Positions 1 through 9,329 of a DNA stretch of 64,000 nt are shown here, piece by piece (position 1 is the first letter of the stretch; every line of letters starts with the position of its first letter). The notes beneath the pieces were generated by a model. It did no database searches. It was not told the origin of the DNA and saw nothing but the letters and a program-made list of their open reading frames with translations. The DNA is from Staphylococcus edaphicus (GTDB taxonomy: Bacteria > Bacillota > Bacilli > Staphylococcales > Staphylococcaceae). The stretch covers positions 16,360-80,359 of the forward strand of contig NZ_MRZN01000010.1 of NCBI RefSeq assembly GCF_002614725.1, in the 5' to 3' direction. The translations under genes and the position numbers were made by a program.

Positions 1-9
1 TAGCATAAT

Positions 10-825
10 CTATTCATGTGTCTGATCCTTTAATTTGGTTTGAAGTTTAACTGCTTCACTGCGCGCAAGTTTTCCGTAATGCGCATGTGCAAAATGCATT
101 TGGATAATTAAAAACAAACCGCCTATAGTCCAATATAATCCTAAAGCTGAAGCCGACTGTAATGAAATATAAGTAATAAATATAGGGGAAAGTATCATTA
201 AGACATAATGCGTTTTTCTTTGATTTTTGGGATAGTGAATTGCATTTACTAAGGGTTGAAAGAAATATATGACTGCTGCAATGATAGAAATCCATAGATT
301 TGGTTCAGTTAAATTAAACCAAAGGAAGTGGGGATGGCTATCGATACCACCACCACTCGGGAATTTTAATGTAATAATTAAGCCATATAAGATTGGAAGT
401 TGAATTAATATAGGTAAACAGCCAATCATGTTTTTTAAAGGGTTAATATCGTATTGTTTATATGTATGCATCAAAGTTTTATTTGCTTCAATTTTTGCTT
501 CTTGCGTGTCAGCGAGTTTGACATTTTCTTTCAAAATATCAAGTTGCGGTTGAACTACTTTTGTTTTTTCTCGCATCATGTGCATATTTTTAACTTGTAA
601 TATCATAAAAGGAAGTAAAAACACTCTAATAATTAAAACAATCGTAATAATTGCTAAACCATAATTTTCGCCGTACATATAACCTAAACCGTGTAGTAGC
701 ATATCGATGGGTTGTACAAATAGGATGTTAAAGATGCCTGTTTGATGATTTTGGTCCTGTTGCGTACGGCTACACGCAGTTAACAGCAGAGGGATACTAA
801 TAATGAATAGCCATCTTAAACGCAT
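10..825 (-). CDS. yidC: YidC/Oxa1-family membrane protein insertase (lipoprotein)
   Basis: This protein of 271 residues would insert and fold proteins in the cytoplasmic membrane, alone or with SecYEG. The N-terminus is a lipoprotein signal with lipobox LLTAC (Cys at residue 18), as in Gram-positive YidC. Several hydrophobic segments follow, with a cytoplasmic loop rich in charged residues between the first two (about residues 80-125), the usual YidC layout. The start is set by TGGAGGA a few bases upstream. Staphylococcal YidC proteins are slightly longer (about 290 residues), and some species carry two paralogues; which one this is cannot be told here. The gene ends 10 bases from the window edge and looks complete. 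Confidence 0.88.
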   Translation of the reverse strand: MRLRWLFIISIPLLLTACSRTQQDQNHQTGIFNILFVQPIDMLLHGLGYMYGENYGLAIITIVLIIRVFLLPFMILQVKNMHMMREKTKVVQPQLDILKENVKLADTQEAKIEANKTLMHTYKQYDINPLKNMIGCLPILIQLPILYGLIITLKFPSGGGIDSHPHFLWFNLTEPNLWISIIAAVIYFFQPLVNAIHYPKNQRKTHYVLMILSPIFITYISLQSASALGLYWTIGGLFLIIQMHFAHAHYGKLARSEAVKLQTKLKDQTHE

Positions 826-942
826 TTTTTATTTCCTCCAATTATTTTTTATACAAATGTAACTTTAACACAATTAAATGTTTTATTTAAGTGTTTTTAA
901 AATACCGAAGGATTGGCCATCACTTTTAAATAGGAATAACCT

Positions 943-991
943 AAAAACATCGTTGTATCTATGCACCAAAAATTGGTGAGACACAACGATG
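943..991 (-). terminator. Rho-independent terminator of the antiporter gene
   Basis: A long hairpin (arms CATCGTTGT and ACAACGATG with inner CACCAA/TTGGTG) is followed on the minus strand by a run of T. It lies just after the stop of the antiporter gene. Confidence 0.8.
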
Positions 992-1001
992 CTTAACAGG
1001 T

Positions 1002-3023
1002 TTATTTAGAGGCCCAAATGATTTCATTATAATTAATATTTTCTCGTACTTGTGCTGCCACTTGTTTATCCACTTTGTTCTTTTGTACGAGTTTGTCTAA
1101 AAATGCCCTTTGCATATATAAGCCCTCTAGTTTATGTTCTTCTGTAATTGAAGCGGGAGTTTGATTGTTTTTATTTTGATTTTTTCTAATTCTATGCAAT
1201 CTATTATAGTACTGATTTAAAACGATATTAACTTCTAATACATTGTCACTTGTTTGCTCAGTCTTTAAACGTAAAGCAACATTGTGATGTACTATGCGCA
1301 TGACTTTCTTAACTTCTTGGAAATTAGATTCAAATTGTTTTATCTGTGATGTATCCGCATGTTTTTTTGCTCTTAACCTTAAAATGAGCATCTTAATAAT
1401 CACTTTGAATTTATGAACCGCAGATGATTCTTTATATTGTCTAGAAGTTTCTAATGCAGAACGATAGTTTAAAATCGTTTGACGATCTACTTTGTTTTGA
1501 GAAACTAAGCGATCTAATGTATCGGTCTCTTCTTCGTTTGCAATATCTTCAAGACGTTTCATTTCGATAGCGTTATTATCGTCTGGAGACATTTGTAGTA
1601 AGAAGAATAATTCTTCAAAATAATCAGATATGACAGTGTTGTAGTTTATAGATTCATTTTCTTTAGATTTCACTTTAAAATGTTTAATTACATTCTGTAC
1701 AATAAAAACCTTTGCGGCAACATAACTCATTGAATTTGACGTCACCCGTTGTTCAGATGGTGTGATTAATGGGAGTACAATCTGTGCCATGACTAAACTA
1801 ATAAGAACCATCAATGATGCTATAAATAGTAAGTCATTTTTAAACGCAAAGTTTTGTTGTTGTGCCAATAATGTTGGTAATGTTAATGCCATGGATAGCG
1901 AAATCGTACCGTGAATGCCACACATTGTCATTATAAATGCGTAATGAATACGCTTTGGTGGTGCTTCTTGATGGTCATTTAAATAAGATTGAATGTTATT
2001 TGGATAGTAAAACTGTTTGAACAAGATAAAGACCCAAATAAAACGAAATGCATAGATAGCTAAGGCGATAAGTAAGGTGGTTAGAATTAAAAATTTAATG
2101 TTTTCTGGTTCCTTATTAATTATTTCGGAAACGACTTTTGGAACGATGAAACCTAATACGACGAAAACAAAACCATTGAGCACATAGCTTAAGGTACTCC
2201 ATATTTGATTATAGTTCATTTGCAATTCTGTTTGTGCACGTATTAATCGATCTCGTTCGAAACCATGAATTAAACCAGCAATTACGACAGCTATAATACC
2301 TGAAGCGTGTAGCATTTCAGCAATGAAATATACTGCAAAAGGAGTTAATAGCTGAATGAAAATCATGGTATTACTATCCTTAAGTCCTTTATTCATCGAC
2401 AAATAAATACGTAAACGTACAATTAACATGCCAAAAACTACGCCTATAACAATACCGATAATAGTAGAAATGATAAATTGTTCAATTGCATCAAACGCAG
2501 AAAATGCACCTGTAACTAAAGCAGTTACAGCAATTTTAAATGAAATAATACCGGCGGCGTCATTTAAAAGTGATTCACCTTCAAGAATTGAGAGTGCGCC
2601 TTTTGGTAGGATTTTCCCTTTAGTGATAGCTTGAACTGCTACTGCATCGGTTGGGCATAAAATCGCAGCTATAGCAAAGGCAGCTGGCATGGGTAGTTCT
2701 GGCCAAAGCCATGCGATAAAATAACCAACACCAATAACGGTAGTAAATACAAGTCCCATTGCCATTAAAATAATTGGTTTGCGATACTCCAATAATTTAG
2801 TTCTTGATACATGTGTACCTTCAACAAATAATAACGGCGCAATTACGGCCATCATAAATACTTCAGAATCAAATTCAAAGTGCAAAGGAATGGGTAGTAT
2901 GTAAAGGCAGACACCTAATGCAATTTGCACGAATGCCATGGGAACTTTAGGGAATTTATTATGAATAATTGAGCTGATAATGACAGCAATGATAAAGATT
3001 AAAAAGGCTTCTAATAATAGCAT
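1002..3023 (-). CDS. CPA1-family Na+(K+)/H+ antiporter
   Basis: This is a monovalent cation/proton antiporter of the sodium/hydrogen exchanger (CPA1, NhaP-like) family, 673 residues, acting in the cytoplasmic membrane in pH and salt homeostasis. The first ~420 residues are a run of hydrophobic segments. They contain the family signatures CPTDAVAV (about residue 123) and ESLLNDAAG (about residue 150), which include the conserved acidic transport residues. The C-terminal ~230 residues are a hydrophilic, charged cytoplasmic tail, as in long staphylococcal members. It is a single-gene unit with its own terminator. Whether Na+ or K+ is the main substrate cannot be read from sequence. Confidence 0.88.
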   Translation of the reverse strand: MLLLEAFLIFIIAVIISSIIHNKFPKVPMAFVQIALGVCLYILPIPLHFEFDSEVFMMAVIAPLLFVEGTHVSRTKLLEYRKPIILMAMGLVFTTVIGVGYFIAWLWPELPMPAAFAIAAILCPTDAVAVQAITKGKILPKGALSILEGESLLNDAAGIISFKIAVTALVTGAFSAFDAIEQFIISTIIGIVIGVVFGMLIVRLRIYLSMNKGLKDSNTMIFIQLLTPFAVYFIAEMLHASGIIAVVIAGLIHGFERDRLIRAQTELQMNYNQIWSTLSYVLNGFVFVVLGFIVPKVVSEIINKEPENIKFLILTTLLIALAIYAFRFIWVFILFKQFYYPNNIQSYLNDHQEAPPKRIHYAFIMTMCGIHGTISLSMALTLPTLLAQQQNFAFKNDLLFIASLMVLISLVMAQIVLPLITPSEQRVTSNSMSYVAAKVFIVQNVIKHFKVKSKENESINYNTVISDYFEELFFLLQMSPDDNNAIEMKRLEDIANEEETDTLDRLVSQNKVDRQTILNYRSALETSRQYKESSAVHKFKVIIKMLILRLRAKKHADTSQIKQFESNFQEVKKVMRIVHHNVALRLKTEQTSDNVLEVNIVLNQYYNRLHRIRKNQNKNNQTPASITEEHKLEGLYMQRAFLDKLVQKNKVDKQVAAQVRENINYNEIIWASK

Positions 3024-3208
3024 AAGTACTCCTAATTATAATTTGATTAGTATATTTTACCATTATATAAAAATCATAGATAGTCATAAATTGAATGGTA
3101 AAAAACTTAAAAAATAATATCAATGGAGCACTTAGGCGCATCGTTTAATGCTGTTGAGCCGTTTATGTCATAATGGTGATGTTAAGATTGTAGAGGAATG
3201 TGATAAAT

Positions 3209-4018
3209 ATGAAAATAGGTATTATTTCGGATTTGCATATTGATAGACATAAATCATTAAAACCAAAAGATTATGAGCGTGAGCTGATAAAGGTCATGTT
3301 TCAAAAACAAATAGAATTATTACTTATAGCTGGAGATATCTCAAATCATTACAAGTTAACCCATGAATTTATTGAATCTATTGAAGCACAATCACAAATA
3401 AAAGTGTTATTTATTCCGGGAAATCATGATTTCTGGTCATCTGATACAAATGTAACATCTGCGGAAATTTTAAATTATTACATGGATATGAACGCATGTT
3501 TGATTGGTAAACCTTACAGTTTAAATGCGAATTGGGCAATTGTTGGGAATACGGGGTGGTATGATTATACGTATGCAAGTCCTGAATTTTCACTTGAGCG
3601 TATTGCGCGTAGAAAATATTATGGTGCAACGTGGCAAGATAAGGTTAAAATCGATTGGCCAATAGAAAATAGAAAATTATCTAGAATTGCAGCACGCCAA
3701 GCAACGCAGGATATTGAAAAAGTTAAACATAAAAACATTATTTTAATGACACATATTGTGACGCATCCTAAATTTGCTGTACCGATGCCACATAGAATAT
3801 TTGATTATTTTAATGCTTTTATTGGCACGTCAGATTTTAATGAAATTTATCAACAATATCCTATTCGTTATAGCATCATGGGACATGTCCACTTTCGAAA
3901 TGAATTCGAAGAACGCGGGGTCACGTATATTTGTCCATGTTTGGGATATCAACGTGAGTGGCGTTCAGATGATCTAGCAACAGAAATAAAGCATGCGATG
4001 TCTACCCTTGATATATGA
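3209..4018 (+). CDS. Calcineurin-like metallophosphoesterase
   Basis: This is a cytoplasmic metal-dependent phosphoesterase of unknown substrate, 269 residues from ATG 3209. The metallophosphoesterase motifs are in order: ISDLHID near the N-terminus (D-x-H), GDIS (GD), GNHDFW (GNHD), MTHIVTH and GHVHFR (GH-x-H) near the C-terminus, giving a full di-metal site. An upstream in-frame GTG at 3200 lies only 2-3 bases from the AGAGGA box. The ATG at 3209, MKIGIISDLH, also puts the first motif at the normal distance, so it is preferred. Related staphylococcal proteins are annotated only as phosphoesterases. Confidence 0.85.
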   Translation: MKIGIISDLHIDRHKSLKPKDYERELIKVMFQKQIELLLIAGDISNHYKLTHEFIESIEAQSQIKVLFIPGNHDFWSSDTNVTSAEILNYYMDMNACLIGKPYSLNANWAIVGNTGWYDYTYASPEFSLERIARRKYYGATWQDKVKIDWPIENRKLSRIAARQATQDIEKVKHKNIILMTHIVTHPKFAVPMPHRIFDYFNAFIGTSDFNEIYQQYPIRYSIMGHVHFRNEFEERGVTYICPCLGYQREWRSDDLATEIKHAMSTLDI

Positions 4019-4140
4019 ATGTTAAAGAAAGCAATGTTGAAGTAAATTATCTGAATATGCTCACTTTGTTAACGAGTGATTAAATGATATTTTTTAATAT
4101 ATTTATATTAATACACAGTTCTGTTTTTGTTATTGGTTGT

Positions 4141-4749
4141 TTAGTATAAATGAAAACTCATACGACCAGGTGCGTCGTAGCTTTGTTCTAGTTTGGTTTT
4201 ATTAATTTTTATCAGTTGATATTTATTAGGAATTATAGCGGGAATGACAAAGGATTTCCCTAAGTGTGACCATAAAGGATCGATATAATAGTAATGTTGC
4301 TCATCATAACCAACGAGCACTGTAACATGTATATTCGCTACTAACTTAGTCGGTTGATCATCTAACTGGTAAGTTCGACGATAAGGTCTTTTACCAAGCA
4401 CGGTATGATAGATTACTACGGGTTGTCCTTGATCTAGGATATTACATAAATCCGTTAATGATTGGCCGGTGCTATCAACCACGTGATTCGAATAACGCTT
4501 TAAATGAGGGACGAGTGCCGTTGGAAATATTGTTTGGTGATGACCCAGTTTTATCCATAAATGGTGGCCAACGTAACCTTTATATGGATTATTTTTATGT
4601 TTTGGCCAGTGACGCATAATTTCCGTTGCTGGAATTTTTAATTGATTAAATTGTAATATCATTGCTGCAGATACGCCTTCACACCCCATCACCATAGGTA
4701 TCGGAAATAATTGGCTGATTGGTTTAACAGATAAAATATTTGAATTCAT
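4141..4749 (-). CDS. C39-like (papain-fold) cysteine peptidase family protein
   Basis: This 202-residue protein resembles the C39_2 peptidase-like family of Gram-positive bacteria. It has an N-terminal GCEGVSAAM segment (candidate catalytic Cys about residue 23), a central NIHVTVLVGYD segment (candidate His), and then YYYIDPLW (candidate Asp). That is the usual Cys-His-Asp order of the fold. No clear signal peptide or bacteriocin-exporter ABC domain is present, so it is not a C39 exporter. The start has AGGAG at good spacing. The substrate is unknown. The assignment rests on the motif pattern only. Confidence 0.65.
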   Translation of the reverse strand: MNSNILSVKPISQLFPIPMVMGCEGVSAAMILQFNQLKIPATEIMRHWPKHKNNPYKGYVGHHLWIKLGHHQTIFPTALVPHLKRYSNHVVDSTGQSLTDLCNILDQGQPVVIYHTVLGKRPYRRTYQLDDQPTKLVANIHVTVLVGYDEQHYYYIDPLWSHLGKSFVIPAIIPNKYQLIKINKTKLEQSYDAPGRMSFHLY

Positions 4750-4930
4750 GATGAAAATCTCCTAGTGAATTTTACTTAACAAAAGATTGAGTCAAGTGAA
4801 TTGTTATTATTATATATCTATTCACAAAAGTTGCCTATTAAGATGCTTGCACATAGAAGAAATCGTTCATAATAGCTATTCTCGCTCAATTCTGGTTATA
4901 ATAGCAAAAAAAGAAGGTGGGGGGATTTGG

Positions 4931-5395
4931 ATGAATTATAGAATAGAAACATTACCAACACTATCGGTAATAGGTGAGAAAAAAGTATATGCAACAGGTC
5001 AAAAAGCACAAGAAAATATTTTTATGTTCTGGATGGCATTTGATGAAAGCGGAAAAAAAGATCAACTAATACAACTTGCAAATGATCAATTATCAGGACT
5101 GCTCGGTGTATGTAAACCCCATGATAATGGAGAAATGCATTATTTGATAGGTGTGACGAGTGAGATTAATGATGACAAGTGGCAACACACCGAGTTGGAT
5201 GGTGGCAGATACTTAGTATTTGACGCTGAAGGCCCAGTGCCAGAATCTATAAAAAAAGCAATGCAACAGATTAACAAAGATATTTTACCGAATTTGGAAT
5301 ATGAAATAAGACATGCGCCATTCTTTGAATTATATAAAGACGGCCCAATCAGAGAAGATAATTACGTCACAGAAATATGGTTGCCTATAGTTTAA
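4931..5395 (+). CDS. GyrI-like / AraC effector-binding domain protein
   Basis: This 154-residue protein consists of a single GyrI-like small-molecule-binding domain, the fold that forms the effector domain of AraC and BmrR-type regulators. Supporting features are the start MNYRIETLPTLSVIGEKK, alternating strand-rich segments, and the late YEIRHAPFFELYKDGP segment with acidic/aromatic residues typical of the pocket. It has no DNA-binding domain. The open frame extends upstream to 4787, but the GGTGGGGG box at 4917-4924 and family length point to ATG 4931. Such stand-alone proteins bind drugs or metabolites; the ligand here is unknown. Confidence 0.72.
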   Translation: MNYRIETLPTLSVIGEKKVYATGQKAQENIFMFWMAFDESGKKDQLIQLANDQLSGLLGVCKPHDNGEMHYLIGVTSEINDDKWQHTELDGGRYLVFDAEGPVPESIKKAMQQINKDILPNLEYEIRHAPFFELYKDGPIREDNYVTEIWLPIV

Positions 5396-5403
5396 TATAA
5401 AAG

Positions 5404-5440
5404 GTGAGACCATGACATCCTTTTCATGGTCTCACTTTTT
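5404..5440 (+). terminator. Rho-independent terminator
   Basis: Perfect 12-bp arms GTGAGACCATGA/TCATGGTCTCAC with a short loop and a T run on the plus strand. It sits between convergent genes and may also stop the minus-strand transporter gene. Confidence 0.85.
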
Positions 5441-5451
5441 ATGATTTTAAA

Positions 5452-6654
5452 TTAATTATTTTTTTGCAAAATAAATGATTTTAAGGAAATTTCGAGTAAT
5501 ATAATTAATACGGCTGTAATGATAATAATTGTGAGGTACGGCATGACGCTATATTCTCCTTTTAAGCCAACAAGTGGAGACATTACGCCGCCTAATATAA
5601 ATTGGAATAGGCCAAGTAAACTCGAAGCATTCCCACTACCACCAGTTCTAGATTCCATTGCTAAAGTAAAACTTAATGGTCCAATCCCAGTAACTGGACA
5701 CACATTTAAGAAAAAGGCGAGTAACAATACCCAAATAGGTAAATGGAATATAAGTGTGAAACAAATTAAGATGACACCAGTAATTTGAATCAGTGTGAGT
5801 AATACTAATAGTAAGTACCGGTTAATATATTCTACTAACATTGCTGTTAATTGACTCATAATAATTAATCCGACGCCATTAATTGCAAATAATATACTAA
5901 ACTGTTGTGGTGTCATGTCATAAATTTTCTGAGTAATAAATGGTGCAGCTGATGAGAAACTAAATAACATCACATATGTTAACCCTTGTAATAGCATGGG
6001 TATGATGAAAGTAGGCTTCTTTAATAAATAACCAAAATCTTTAAAGATTGCTGAAAAGTTAAGGTTTGAAAGGTTGGTACTTCTTGTTTCTTCCATTTTA
6101 AGAAATGCGAATAGCAAAATAGCAAAACTAACAAAAGTTAATATCAAGAATATTGCTCTCCAATTAGCAATGCTTAGTGCATAACCACCTATTAAAGGGG
6201 CAATAATCGTAATGATGCCATTAACAACCAGCAGAGATGCCAATCCTTTAGCTAATGTCTTCCCCTTATGTTGATCACCAATAGAAGCCTTAGCAATAAC
6301 GATAGCACCGCCACCAGTTAGCCCTTGTATGAGACGGAGAGCAAGTAAGATAGCCATCGAAGTTGTAAACATTGCTATAAGTGAAGCAACGACATAAAAT
6401 GAAATAATAATTAAAGCAATTTTCTTACGGCCATAAGCATCTGATAGTGGTCCAAAGATAAATTGTCCAATAGCTAGCCCAATCATTGCAAATGAAAGTG
6501 TGAGCTGTGCTTGAGAAACGGTAGTTCCAAAATCATGCTGTACGTTTGGAAGTGAGGGAACATACATGTCAATTGTTAAAGGACCAAAAGTGGTCATTAT
6601 ACCTAACATAATAATAACTATAATAGGTAGTCTGCGATTTGTAGTGTTGTCCAT
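5452..6654 (-). CDS. Bcr/CflA-family MFS drug efflux transporter
   Basis: This is a 12-helix major facilitator proton-drug antiporter of the DHA1 Bcr/CflA type, 400 residues, in the cytoplasmic membrane. The N-terminus has the family signature TIDMYVPSLP. FGPLSDAYGRKK is the MFS motif A loop between helices 2 and 3, and ALRLIQGLTGGGAIV is motif B. The start has AAGGAG at good spacing. It is a stand-alone gene. Substrates in other bacteria include bicyclomycin, chloramphenicol and sulfonamides; none can be assigned here. Confidence 0.85.
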   Translation of the reverse strand: MDNTTNRRLPIIVIIMLGIMTTFGPLTIDMYVPSLPNVQHDFGTTVSQAQLTLSFAMIGLAIGQFIFGPLSDAYGRKKIALIIISFYVVASLIAMFTTSMAILLALRLIQGLTGGGAIVIAKASIGDQHKGKTLAKGLASLLVVNGIITIIAPLIGGYALSIANWRAIFLILTFVSFAILLFAFLKMEETRSTNLSNLNFSAIFKDFGYLLKKPTFIIPMLLQGLTYVMLFSFSSAAPFITQKIYDMTPQQFSILFAINGVGLIIMSQLTAMLVEYINRYLLLVLLTLIQITGVILICFTLIFHLPIWVLLLAFFLNVCPVTGIGPLSFTLAMESRTGGSGNASSLLGLFQFILGGVMSPLVGLKGEYSVMPYLTIIIITAVLIILLEISLKSFILQKNN

Positions 6655-6916
6655 GTAAAATACTCCTTAAAAGTTGCTTTTTAGCGTTTAAATTCTTAAC
6701 TAGATTATTATCCCACAAGTAAATATAAATGCAATGAGAAAATTTTTGGATGAAAGTGTGAAGTATGTTACGTGATGTCAACTTTGTTATATAATACAAT
6801 TGATTGTATTCAGGTTTAAATATTACATATATTCCAATCAAGCACGAAATGAACCGATTAATATTTAGAGCTAGTTAAACACTTAGTATTTAATTATAAC
6901 TTAAAGGAGTAAATTG

Positions 6917-7297
6917 ATGAGCTTAAGTAAAACACAATATGAAGTCATTAAATTCATATTAGTAGGTGGCATAAATACGTTAAATTATTATATTGTTTAT
7001 TTAATCTTATTAAAATTATTAGCTGTAAATTATTTAGTGAGTCATATAAGTGGGTTTATAGTGAGCTTTGTTATTTCTTATTACTTAAATTGTTATTTTG
7101 TATATAAAGTAAAACCAACGTGGCGCAAATTTTTTCAATTTCCTTTAACCCAAGTGGTCAATATGGGAATGCAAACATTACTTTTATACATTTTTGTACA
7201 ATGGTTTCATATATCATCCGTCATTGCACCGTTTGCTGGATTAATTATCACTATTCCAATAACGTTCGTATTATCAAAATATATCTTAAGAGATTAA
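6917..7297 (+). CDS. GtrA-family membrane protein
   Basis: This small membrane protein of 126 residues belongs to the GtrA family. These proteins have four membrane helices and are thought to move or flip lipid-linked sugars in cell-surface glycosylation. It opens with FILVGGINTLNYYIVY, the typical GtrA first helix, and ends with a hydrophobic helix and basic tail (SKYILRD). An in-frame TTG at 6914 directly precedes ATG 6917, and the AAAGGAGT box favours the ATG. No glycosyltransferase gene is next to it. Confidence 0.8.
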   Translation: MSLSKTQYEVIKFILVGGINTLNYYIVYLILLKLLAVNYLVSHISGFIVSFVISYYLNCYFVYKVKPTWRKFFQFPLTQVVNMGMQTLLLYIFVQWFHISSVIAPFAGLIITIPITFVLSKYILRD

Positions 7298-7345
7298 AGA
7301 ACTTGTCATTGTAAAATTGTAACGCGCATGAGTGAAATTTCAATT

Positions 7346-7393
7346 AAAGGAAGCAGGATAGAAATTAATTTCTGTCCAGTTTCCTTTATTTTT
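7346..7393 (+). terminator. Rho-independent terminator
   Basis: Long hairpin with arms AAAGGAA/TTCCTTT and inner GGATAGAAATT/AATTTCTGTCC (one G-T pair), followed by TTATTTTT, downstream of the GtrA-family gene. Confidence 0.8.
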
Positions 7394-7537
7394 ATGCGAC
7401 TTGTTAATAAATTTTAGGAAAGGCTAAATAAATATTTAAAATAATTATATTAAATAATTTTATAATAAAAAATGTTGTAAATATACTTTTGATGAGTCAT
7501 AATATATAATCCAATATCAATTAAGGTGGAAATAGAA

Positions 7538-8407
7538 ATGACACAAAGTGAGAATTTAAAAATTGCTCAAAAAGGCGCTTATCTTAGCTTGATTGTATAT
7601 ATTATCCTGTCTATAGTTAAGTTTTTTGTAGGTTATGTATATGACTCAGCTGCAGTAAGGGCAGACAGTTTAAATAATATGACGGATATTATTGTATCTT
7701 TAGCTGTAATTATAGGATTAAAAATATCTATAAAACCAGCAGATAAAAATCATCCATATGGACATTTGAAGTCAGAAAATATTTCTACATTACTTGTTTC
7801 ATTCATCATTATGTTTGTGGGTATTCAAGTCGTTATAGAAAATTTTCCTAGAATTTTCTCAGGTGAGCATGCTACGCCCAATGCAATAACCATTTATGTC
7901 AGTGTGATCAGTGGTGTTATTATGATGATTGTCTTCTTTATTAATCAAAAGCTGGCGACACGTACAAATAGCAGTTCTTTAAATTCTGCAGCAAAAGATA
8001 ATTTGTCTGATGCTATGGTCAGTATAGGGACAGCAATTGGTTTGGTATTTACACAAATTGGCTTCCCAATTATTGATATTATTTTAGCAACAATTTTAGG
8101 ATTGCTTATTATATATACAGGATTTGGCATATTTAAAGAATCTATTTTCACTTTAAGTGATGGTTTCAATGAACAAGAATTAGAAGCATATAAAAATTAT
8201 GTTTTAGAAATAGAAGATGTGATTGAAGTACAGACCATTAAAGGACGGTACCATGGAAGTAGCATATTTGTTGATGTAACGATTGTTGTAGAATCTGATT
8301 TATCATTGGAAGAAGCGCATCATATTTGCGATAAAGTGGAGCAACATATGCATGAAAAAGGTATCTCCTCAGTATATGTACATCCTGAACCGGCATCAAT
8401 CCAATAA
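7538..8407 (+). CDS. Cation diffusion facilitator (CDF) family metal exporter
   Basis: This is a divalent metal/proton antiporter, 289 residues. Six membrane helices fill the first ~210 residues, followed by a cytoplasmic ~80-residue domain. Metal-site motifs are DSAAVRADSLNNMTDI in helix 2, HPYGHLKSE in the following loop, and SAAKDNLSDAMVS in helix 5 (the N/H/D-x3-D pattern). The C-terminal domain (VQTIKGRYHGSSIFVDVTI to VYVHPEP) has the ferredoxin-like fold signature that binds regulatory metal. The frame is open back to GTG 7526, but AAGGTGG ends there, giving ATG 7538. The metal (zinc, manganese or iron) is not deducible. Confidence 0.87.
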   Translation: MTQSENLKIAQKGAYLSLIVYIILSIVKFFVGYVYDSAAVRADSLNNMTDIIVSLAVIIGLKISIKPADKNHPYGHLKSENISTLLVSFIIMFVGIQVVIENFPRIFSGEHATPNAITIYVSVISGVIMMIVFFINQKLATRTNSSSLNSAAKDNLSDAMVSIGTAIGLVFTQIGFPIIDIILATILGLLIIYTGFGIFKESIFTLSDGFNEQELEAYKNYVLEIEDVIEVQTIKGRYHGSSIFVDVTIVVESDLSLEEAHHICDKVEQHMHEKGISSVYVHPEPASIQ

Positions 8408-8411
8408 ATAT

Positions 8412-8573
8412 GGGATAGAAATATAATTTAGTGAAAAAAGACTTCGTTGTCCTACATCTGCAAGGAAGATTAGTATAATGGAATACTTGAAAGCTGAAGC
8501 TCATTCATTCAATTACTGCTACAATAATAAGAGGCTGAGACAATTCATTTGTCCCAGCCTCTTATTATTATTG
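8412..8573 (+). repeat. Dispersed intergenic repeat, copy A (with terminator)
   Basis: This stretch shares ordered blocks with 10033-10195: ATAGAAAT/ACAGAAAT, TTCGTTGTCC/TTCGTCGTCC, GCAAGGAAGATTAG, GAAGCTCAT, and a terminal hairpin around CTGAGACAATTCATTTGTC. Both copies lie directly 3' of a coding gene and end as a terminator. It holds no convincing gene. Confidence 0.7.
8522..8573 (+). terminator. Bidirectional terminator
   Basis: About 19-bp stem AATAATAAGAGGCTGAGAC pairing with GTCCCAGCCTCTTATTATT, between the convergent CDF and IsaA-like genes. T-rich flanks lie on both strands. Confidence 0.85.
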
Positions 8574-8584
8574 TGACTTTGTAA

Positions 8585-8953
8585 TTACCACCAGCCGTTA
8601 GCTAAACGGAAATCGATTGCTGCATCGATTGAACCATAACGGTCTTCTGCGTATTGAATCATGCCTTTAGTTTGTTCTTCAACGGATCCTGTTCCCCAAG
8701 CTTCTTTAGTTTGCCCTAAACCTCTATAGCCTAATTCATTTACTGCGTCAGGATTACCACTTGATTCAGGCATTACAATGTTATCCCATAATGCTTTTGT
8801 GCCACCAGCCTCGATAAATTGACTATACACATCGCTAGTTGATTGAGTTGATTGTTGTACCGGTGTTTCTGCAGCATCAGCTGTTGAAGTTACACCATAT
8901 CCAGTAGCTGCAATTGTAATCGATGCAAAAGATGCTAATAATAATTTTTTCAT
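8585..8953 (-). CDS. Short secreted IsaA/SceD-type transglycosylase-like protein
   Basis: This is a 122-residue secreted protein with a Sec signal peptide (MKKLLLASFASITIAATGYG, likely cleavage after ADA near residue 27). The mature part is essentially only the SLT-like C-terminal domain of the staphylococcal IsaA/SceD family: ALWDNIVMPESSGNP with the candidate catalytic Glu63, then RGLGQTKEAWG and the C-terminal YGSIDAAIDFRLANGWW. IsaA and SceD are about 230 residues, so this is a minimal form. It would act on peptidoglycan outside the cell. AGGAGG sits 9 bases before the ATG. Activity is inferred. Confidence 0.8.
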   Translation of the reverse strand: MKKLLLASFASITIAATGYGVTSTADAAETPVQQSTQSTSDVYSQFIEAGGTKALWDNIVMPESSGNPDAVNELGYRGLGQTKEAWGTGSVEEQTKGMIQYAEDRYGSIDAAIDFRLANGWW

Positions 8954-9329
8954 AATTAATAAATCCTCCTAATTAATATGCCTGTTTATTTTAAAAAATG
9001 TACAGGTTTGAGTCTCTTATCTAAAGTGCTATTTTTATTTGATTTACATACCTTATTTGCTTTGCTTTATTCAACGATTACAACTATAACACCTAAAGTT
9101 ATAACGTAGGTTACAGCAAAATAAAAAGAAAGTATCTTTTGTGAATAAAGTAATACAATTATTTCAAAACGAATTGTAAATTGTTATAATTTTAATATGT
9201 ACAAGAAATAGCATTAGCATAAATGTGCTTATAAAAGGATTTATAGAATATGTTTGAAATAAGTTAGCAGTAACATTGCTGTAAACATTGCAAAAAATTG
9301 TAATTTCACTTTATGAAAGAAGGAATATT
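8954..9329. other. 376-base divergent promoter region, no gene seen
   Basis: The stretch separates the minus-strand IsaA-like gene from gpmA. It holds the AGGAGG site of the former, a TATAAT at 9185-9190 that could serve gpmA, and an inverted repeat TACAATT-N11-AATTGTA at 9154-9178 just upstream of that box. I see no open frame with a ribosome binding site. Confidence 0.5.

Noticed and set aside
4787..4930. N-terminal extension of the GyrI-like protein back to 4787
   Set aside because: No ribosome binding site at 4787. The extension is unlike the family, and a strong site precedes ATG 4931.
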